This document shows, piece by piece, positions 58,845-64,000 of a DNA stretch of 64,000 nucleotides (position 1 is its first letter; each line of letters begins with the position of its first letter). Origin of the DNA: CAYQJL01 sp964612295 (GTDB taxonomy: Bacteria; Eisenbacteria; RBG-16-71-46; CAIMUX01; WJJG01); contig CAZTDY010000002.1 of the NCBI GenBank assembly GCA_964612295.1, forward strand, positions 1 through 64,000. The letters are read 5' to 3'. The notes beneath the pieces are model-generated. The model worked only from the letters and a program-made list of their open reading frames with translations. It did no database searches and was not told the origin of the DNA. The translations under genes and the position numbers were made by a program.

Positions 58845-59827
58845 GTCTGGCAAGACCCTGGCTGCTGCTGCTTCTCCTGGCGATCCCGATCGTCCTCTGG
58901 CTGCGCTTCTGGTTCCGGCATGGCCTGGAAGGCGGCGTCGGCTTCGCCTTTCCCCCGGGGGGACGCCCACGCGTAAGCCCCCGCACGCTGGCGCACCGCG
59001 CCCTGCCCCTGCTGCGAGTCCTGGCGCTCGTCTGTCTGATCGTGGCCCTCGCCGGTCCCCGCCTGGGAAGGACCAAGGTCAAATCGTTTTCGGAGGGGAT
59101 CGACATCGTCCTGGCCCTCGACATCTCGGGGAGCATGAAGGCGCTCGACTTCCAGCCGGGAAACCGGCTCGACGCGGCCAAGGATGTCGCCCGCGAGTTC
59201 ATCGAAGACCGGGCGGGAGATCGCATCGGGCTCGTGGTGTTCGCGTCGAACAGTTACACGCAGTGCCCGCTGACCACCGACTACCAGGTTCTGCAGGATC
59301 TTCTCGAGGAGATCCAGATCGGGGACATCAAAGACGGCACCGCTGTCGGCATGGCGATCGGCAACGCCCTGAACAGGCTCAAGGAGGTGCCGGGAACGAG
59401 TCGCGTGGTGATCCTCTTGACCGACGGTATGAACAACACCGGCGTCCTGGATCCCCTGACGGCAGCCGGTCTGGCTCGCGATCTCGGGGTGCGGATCTAT
59501 ACGGTCGGCGCGGGTACGAAGGGGAAGGCGCCCTATCCGGTCGAACATCCGATCTTCGGCCGGCGGACCCAGTACGTCGAGGTCGATCTGGACGAGGAAA
59601 CGCTCCAGGAGATCGCCGACATAACCGGGGGGCTCTATTTCCGCGCGCAGGACCGCGAGTCGCTGACGCGCATCTATGAACGGATCGACGCGCTCGAACG
59701 AACGCGCGTCGAGACCGAGGAGTATGTCGAGTATCGCGACCTGGGAGGGCAGCTGCTGTGGCCGGCCCTCGGACTCGTCGTCATGGAACTTCTTCTCGCC
59801 CTGACCTGGCTCAGGCGGATGCCTTAG
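58841..59827 (+). CDS. batA: BatA: VWA-domain membrane protein
   Basis: 328 aa from ATG 58841 (GGAGGAGG nearby, ATGA overlap). An N-terminal TM (5-24) and a second (about 56-72) precede a VWA domain with the complete MIDAS DISGS (near 91), a conserved Thr (near 164) and LLTDGMNN. A C-terminal TM (about 302-322) closes the topology. This is the standard BatA layout, with the VWA facing the periplasm between membrane anchors. It lies 9 bp before the BatB-BatC gene. Confidence 0.92.
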   Translation: MSLARPWLLLLLLAIPIVLWLRFWFRHGLEGGVGFAFPPGGRPRVSPRTLAHRALPLLRVLALVCLIVALAGPRLGRTKVKSFSEGIDIVLALDISGSMKALDFQPGNRLDAAKDVAREFIEDRAGDRIGLVVFASNSYTQCPLTTDYQVLQDLLEEIQIGDIKDGTAVGMAIGNALNRLKEVPGTSRVVILLTDGMNNTGVLDPLTAAGLARDLGVRIYTVGAGTKGKAPYPVEHPIFGRRTQYVEVDLDEETLQEIADITGGLYFRAQDRESLTRIYERIDALERTRVETEEYVEYRDLGGQLLWPALGLVVMELLLALTWLRRMP

Positions 59828-59836
59828 GACACGCGC

Positions 59837-61780
59837 ATGAGATTTGCCTATCCACAGGTGCTCTGGCTGCTACTGCTCCTTCCGGTGCTGGGGGCCCTGG
59901 CCTGGCAACGGCTGCGGGCCGGTCGCCGGACCCTGGACGAATCGCTCAGCGAGAAAATGGCCGCCCGCCTGACCGCGCACCTCAACCCGCGCGCGGCCGG
60001 CCTTGCGACGGTCTTGCTCCTGCTGGCCGCTCTTCTGGTGGTGGTGGGGGCCGCTCGCCCGCAGCGTGGGAGCCAGTACGTCACCGCGACGCGCAAGGGC
60101 ATCGATCTGATCATCGCCCTGGATGTGTCCGAGAGCATGTTGGCGGAAGATCTGAAGCCGAACCGCCTGCTGCGGGCCCGGCACGAGATCGCTTCCATCC
60201 TCGATCGGCTCGAGGGTGATCGCGTCGGCCTGGTCGCTTTCGCGGGAGCGGCCTTCGTGCAGTGCCCCCTGACCCTGGACTACGCGGCTGCCCGCATGTT
60301 CTTGGAGTACATGGGGCCCGATCTCATTCCCGAACCGGGAACGAATCTGGCCGACGCCCTCGAGGTGAGCGCGCGGGCCTTCGAGAGTGAAGGTGACGGG
60401 TTTCGCGCGCTGGTTCTGATCAGCGACGGGGAAGATCATCTCGGCGAGGTCGAAGCCGCGGCCCGGGAGGCCCGCAAGATGCGCGTGCGGGTCTTCACCG
60501 TCGGTATCGGAAGCGAAAGCGGCGAACCGATTCCCATTCGGAATGCAGAGGGCGAGGTAGACGGTTACAAGAAGGACCGGGACGGGAAGATCGTGATGAC
60601 CCGCCTCAATGAGCTTCCTCTCAGAGAGATTGCCGACCAGACCGGGGGGTTGTACGTTCGGGCCGGAGGAACGTTGGGGCTTGAACGGATTCTGGATGAG
60701 ATCGCCGGTATGGAGAAGAAGGAACTGAGCGGCGGCATCCGCATGTTGTACGAGGATCGCTACAGTTACTTCGTCTGGCCCGCTCTGGTGCTGCTTTTCG
60801 CGGCGTGGTGGATTCCCGGTCGGCGCCGCGGATCGGTGGCGGTCGGTCGCCCCTCGGGGCTCGGCCGCGCCGGCGCAAAGGTTGTTCTGCTCGCCCTGTC
60901 GTGGACCCTTGCGGGTGCTGGAGCCGTTGCTGGAGCTCAATCGGCCCACGCCCCGCCTGTGCCGTCCGGTCAGATGGGTGGTCCCGCGCAGGGCGCGGGT
61001 GGGCCCCAGATGCCCCCGGGCAGTCCTCAGGAGGAGATGCCGCCACAGGAGCAGTGGAACGACTGGCTGGCGGAGAATGAGGTCTTCAGAAGCGATCATC
61101 CCCGGGATCCGAGACCCTTCTACAATCTGGGCAACCTCTTCCACCTCAAGGGTGAGCTGGAGGACGCAACCGGCCTCTACGAGCTGGCCCTGGGAAAGAC
61201 GGGCGAGGAGCTGGGGGCCCGGGCCGCCTACAATAAGGGCAACACGCTCTACAAGCTCGGGCGTTTGCCGGAGGCGCGAGCCGCTTATGCCCACTCGCTC
61301 GCGCAGGATCCGGGTTTTGAGGACGCGAAGATCAATCTGGAGCTGACCCAGCGCCTCTTGGATCAGATGCAGGCCCAACGCGATTCCAGTCAGCAGCAAG
61401 AGGGCGGAGAAAACCAGCAGCAGTCCGAGGATCAGCAGAACGAGCAGCAGCAGGAACAGAATGAGGATCAATCCTCCGAGCAGCAGCAAGAACAAAACGA
61501 ACAGGATCAGCAAGGAGAGCAGAACCAGCAGGATCAGCAGCAGCCTGAGGACCAGGAGGGCGACGAGCAGCAGCAACCCGAAGAGGAGCCTTCGGAGCAG
61601 GAGGATCAGCAGCAGCCCCAGGACGGGGAGCCCAATCCGACGGAAGCGGACAGCACGCAGACGTTGAGCGAGACGCAGCTGTTGCAGATTCTCAAAGCGC
61701 TCGAGGGTTCGGAGAAGGAGCTGCTCGAGCGACGATTCCAGGCCCGTTCACGTAACGAGAAGGTCGAGAAGGACTGGTAG
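59837..61780 (+). CDS. BatB-BatC fusion: VWA plus TPR with Gln/Glu-rich linker
   Basis: 647 aa. The N-terminal half is BatB: TMs at about 8-24 and 54-74, a VWA domain with DVSES (near 96), LISDGEDH and a TM at about 314-332. A second signal-like segment (about 347-370) follows. TPR units then begin at FYNLGNLFHLKGELEDA and YNKGNTLYKLGRLPEARAAY (about 420-495), characteristic of BatC. Residues about 512-612 are almost only Gln, Glu, Asp and Asn, and a helix ends the chain. BatB and BatC are separate genes in many Bacteroidota; here no internal start separates them. The MIDAS Ser is followed by Glu rather than Ser, so metal binding may be weaker. Confidence 0.9.
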   Translation: MRFAYPQVLWLLLLLPVLGALAWQRLRAGRRTLDESLSEKMAARLTAHLNPRAAGLATVLLLLAALLVVVGAARPQRGSQYVTATRKGIDLIIALDVSESMLAEDLKPNRLLRARHEIASILDRLEGDRVGLVAFAGAAFVQCPLTLDYAAARMFLEYMGPDLIPEPGTNLADALEVSARAFESEGDGFRALVLISDGEDHLGEVEAAAREARKMRVRVFTVGIGSESGEPIPIRNAEGEVDGYKKDRDGKIVMTRLNELPLREIADQTGGLYVRAGGTLGLERILDEIAGMEKKELSGGIRMLYEDRYSYFVWPALVLLFAAWWIPGRRRGSVAVGRPSGLGRAGAKVVLLALSWTLAGAGAVAGAQSAHAPPVPSGQMGGPAQGAGGPQMPPGSPQEEMPPQEQWNDWLAENEVFRSDHPRDPRPFYNLGNLFHLKGELEDATGLYELALGKTGEELGARAAYNKGNTLYKLGRLPEARAAYAHSLAQDPGFEDAKINLELTQRLLDQMQAQRDSSQQQEGGENQQQSEDQQNEQQQEQNEDQSSEQQQEQNEQDQQGEQNQQDQQQPEDQEGDEQQQPEEEPSEQEDQQQPQDGEPNPTEADSTQTLSETQLLQILKALEGSEKELLERRFQARSRNEKVEKDW

Positions 61781-61790
61781 GGGGATGCCC

Positions 61791-64000
61791 ATGGTATCCA
61801 ACAGAGGCACGCGAGCCACTGTGCGGCTCATCCCTTGGATGAGGGAGCGGTGCTGTGGTCTCCTCCTTCTCTGGGCGGCGCTGCTTCTGTTTGCACTCCC
61901 GGCGAGCGCCGCCGAGCCGACGATTACGCTCGAAGTCAACCGAACCAGGGTCCCCTCGGGGGGCGTGCTCCTGCTGACCGTCACGTTGGAGGGGTTCTCC
62001 GGAGGGGCCGGCGATCCGGTGTTTCCCCAGACGGAGGGGTTCGATATCTACGATGCGGGTCACAGCACCAACATCAGCCTGGTCAACGGGCATCTCAGCA
62101 AGACCACGAGTTTCAGCTACCAGCTCTCCGCGCGAGGGCCGGGCGTCTACGCGTTCGGGCCGATCACCATCGAGGATCGCGGGCGCAGTCACCGCTCCGA
62201 GGTGCTCTCCCTGGAGGTGACCGATCCCGGCACTCCCGCCTCTTCCCGCGGGGGCGCGTCGCCCACGGACAGCGGTCCGGATGACATCAGCGGAGACGAG
62301 CAAGATCGCGGCCTTTTCATTCGGGTGGAGGTCGACCAACCAGAGGTGTATCAGGACCAGCAGCTCACCCTGCGCTTCAAGCTCTACCAGCGCGTGGGCG
62401 TGCGGGTCATGGATATCTCGGAGTTTCAGCCGCCCTCGACCGAGGGGTTCTGGCGAGAGGACCTGGGTCCCCAGCAGGATTACACCGAGATCGTCGATGG
62501 TGAACGGTACCAGGTCCGCGAGATCACCTGGGCTCTGTTCCCCACGACGAGCGGTGAGCTGCTGATCGGAGAGGCAAGCGTGGTTTGCCACCTGCCTGCG
62601 CGTTCGCGGCGTCGCGGCCGGTTCGGGGACTTCTTCAGCGGGAGCCTCTTCGACACCCAACCGGTGCGCCTGGCGAGTGCCGGAGTGCGCATTCGCAGTC
62701 TGCCCCTCCCGAGCGAAGGACGGCCGGAGGCGTTCAGCGGCAGTGTGGGCGACTATCGCCTTACCGCCGCATTCGATTCCGCCGAGGGGCGCCAGGGCGA
62801 ACCGCTCACCCTGACGCTGACCATCGCCGGCCGCGGGCACATCCAGACGATCGGTGAACCGCGGTGGCCCGCGTGGGATGACTTCCGCGTATTCGATTCA
62901 GGCGACGCCGTGTCGGTTCAGAAACGGTCCGGCGTCGTGGCGGGGGAGAAGACCTTCACGCAGGTGCTGATCCCCAATCGCAGCGGCGATCTGAAAATCC
63001 CATCGATTCCGTTTGTCTTCTTCGATCCCGTGCAGGGCCGATATCGTACGGTCGAAACCGGAGCGCTCGGCATCCAGGTATTGCCGCCGAACACGGTCGG
63101 AGCTGGCTCGGGCCGGCACGACGTCGTCGCCCTGGGCGAGGACATTCTCTACATCCGAACCGGCGTAGGCGCGGACCTCAGGCGGCCCGCCGGCTCACCA
63201 TTCACGGGAAGGGTCTGGGTGCACCTCATTCCCCTGGGGGCGATCGCGGTGGGCGCCTATTTCAGAAGGCGCCGGCAGGCACTGGACGACGATCCCGCGT
63301 ATGCCCGCCGATCGAAAGCCCTGCGCTTGGCCCAGAAGAGATTGGACGCCACCCGCGGCGAAGGGGCCGGTGCCGTGGCGGAGCTGGCGGAGACGATTCA
63401 AGAGTATTTGAGCGACTGGCTCGATCTGGAGGTGCGCGGGCTGCGCGGTGGGGAACTCGAGGAGCGGCTCGGGGACGCCGGGGTGGGGGACGAACATCTG
63501 GGCCGTCTCCTGGGTATTCTGAGCTGGGCCGACGATGTCCGCTTCGCGTCCGGCGACCCGAACCAGATCCGCGCGCAGCGCACCGAGGCCACCGAGATTC
63601 TGCCCCGCATCGAGAAGGATCTGCGGGATCGGCCCCGCCGGGCGGGCCGAGGGGCTCTGCTGATCTCCCTGCTTCTCCTTGCCAGTGCGTCCGGCTGGTG
63701 CGGGCCGGCAAACGCCTCCAGCTCCGTCTCCCATTCTGCTGTCAAAGCGGTGCACGATGCGGAAATCGCTTTTGAGGAAGGGGATTACGACGCTTCTCTC
63801 GAGTTGTACCAGAGGATCCTGGCCGGCGGGTGGTCCTCCAGTGCGATCTACTACAACCTCGGCTGCGCCGCCCATCGGGCGGGCCGGGCGGGATGGGCGG
63901 TGGCCTACCTGGAGGAGGCCCGGCGCCTGGCCCCCCGGGACCCCGACGTGCGTCACAATCTCAGGATCATCAGGGGCAGGCTGCAGGACAGGCTGCCGGA
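61791..64000 (+). CDS. BatD-BatE-like fusion, runs off the right edge
   Basis: At least 736 codons, open at position 64000 with no stop. A signal peptide ends PASAA. BatD-type beta domains follow (TITLEVNRTRVPSGG; YQDQQLTLRFKLYQRVG; VGDYRLTAAFDSAEGRQGEPL). A TM helix (about 475-495) and a helical DUF4381-like stretch (about 500-610) come next. A second signal-like hydrophobic segment (about 620-643, GALLISLLLLASASGWC) precedes TPR units (AEIAFEEGDYDASLELYQRIL; YYNLGCAAHRAGRAGWAVAYL) typical of BatE. No ATG, GTG or TTG lies close before the second segment. ATG 61785 is two codons earlier; I prefer 61791 for spacing from GGGGG. Confidence 0.88.
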   Translation, partial: MVSNRGTRATVRLIPWMRERCCGLLLLWAALLLFALPASAAEPTITLEVNRTRVPSGGVLLLTVTLEGFSGGAGDPVFPQTEGFDIYDAGHSTNISLVNGHLSKTTSFSYQLSARGPGVYAFGPITIEDRGRSHRSEVLSLEVTDPGTPASSRGGASPTDSGPDDISGDEQDRGLFIRVEVDQPEVYQDQQLTLRFKLYQRVGVRVMDISEFQPPSTEGFWREDLGPQQDYTEIVDGERYQVREITWALFPTTSGELLIGEASVVCHLPARSRRRGRFGDFFSGSLFDTQPVRLASAGVRIRSLPLPSEGRPEAFSGSVGDYRLTAAFDSAEGRQGEPLTLTLTIAGRGHIQTIGEPRWPAWDDFRVFDSGDAVSVQKRSGVVAGEKTFTQVLIPNRSGDLKIPSIPFVFFDPVQGRYRTVETGALGIQVLPPNTVGAGSGRHDVVALGEDILYIRTGVGADLRRPAGSPFTGRVWVHLIPLGAIAVGAYFRRRRQALDDDPAYARRSKALRLAQKRLDATRGEGAGAVAELAETIQEYLSDWLDLEVRGLRGGELEERLGDAGVGDEHLGRLLGILSWADDVRFASGDPNQIRAQRTEATEILPRIEKDLRDRPRRAGRGALLISLLLLASASGWCGPANASSSVSHSAVKAVHDAEIAFEEGDYDASLELYQRILAGGWSSSAIYYNLGCAAHRAGRAGWAVAYLEEARRLAPRDPDVRHNLRIIRGRLQDRLP

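Noticed and set aside
59870..61576. 568-aa minus ORF opposite the BatB-BatC gene, starting with a Leu-only stretch
   Set aside because: The Leu run is just the antisense of the Gln/Glu codons of the linker; not a membrane protein.
61390..61625. CAG/GAG-rich repetitive stretch resembling a microsatellite or CRISPR-like array
   Set aside because: In frame within the BatB-BatC protein, where it encodes a Gln/Glu/Asp linker; units are irregular and there are no spacers.

Overview
This is a high-GC, densely coded stretch of a Gram-negative (diderm) bacterial chromosome. The outer-membrane evidence is direct: a TamA/TamB pair, an LpoB-type lipoprotein, a small beta-barrel protein and several lipoproteins. 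Two large secreted proteases end in FlgD-like Ig domains of the kind used as C-terminal sorting tails. With the Bat (moxR-VWA) operon, this points to the FCB side of the bacterial tree or a neighbouring uncultured phylum (Eisenbacteria, Latescibacterota or Gemmatimonadota-like). That placement is inference; there is no rRNA in the window.

Layout. 1-350: a consensus promoter on the + strand feeds a strongly folded non-coding stretch (possible 6S-like RNA). 351-4461 (-): ATP-PEP carboxykinase and a papain-family protease. 4716-5864: acyl-CoA dehydrogenase. 5953-6918 (-): family 2 glycosyltransferase. 7442-9583: LpoB-like lipoprotein and COG3014 partner. 9641-17553 (-): an envelope/secretion block holding a small secreted protein with a decayed C-terminal copy beside it, a low-complexity Asp/Tyr then Arg/Lys protein, a 139-aa secreted protein and a 1603-aa metalloprotease. 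17911-21128: proline dehydrogenase, NfeD protease and stomatin/SPFH protein. 21175-25554: a small unknown, a DUF89 phosphatase, a PDZ protein with a possibly frameshifted coiled-coil tail, and an RlmD-type rRNA methyltransferase.

25791-50842 is a long + strand housekeeping block: PpiC lipoprotein, Rel, an outer-membrane protein, a DTD-Maf fusion, rplM-rpsI, rpsB-tsf-pyrH-frr-cdsA-dxr, tamA-tamB, pcrA, gatCAB and purD-purE. The usual uppS and rseP genes are absent from the frr-cdsA-dxr-Omp85 run. 50869-55680 holds a deoxyhypusine-synthase-like gene (-), tsaC, a beta-helix lipoprotein (-), and a YwlE-like phosphatase, rpiB and HIT gene behind a near-consensus promoter.

55794-64000 is a Bat operon: MoxR, DUF58, a DUF4381-like lipoprotein, BatA, a BatB-BatC fusion, and a BatD-BatE-like fusion that runs off the right edge. 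The genes overlap by a few bases or nearly abut, so they are probably one envelope-associated complex made from one message.

Most of the window is ordinary core metabolism and envelope biogenesis. No CRISPR array, transposase, phage gene, tRNA or rRNA was seen. The items most worth follow-up are the DTD-Maf fusion, the fused Bat operon, the folded RNA at the left edge, the DHS-like protein lacking its catalytic lysine segment, the PDZ frameshift, the YwlE-type Thr in the phosphatase loop, and the secreted protein with a degenerate sibling sharing a TWGxIK tail.
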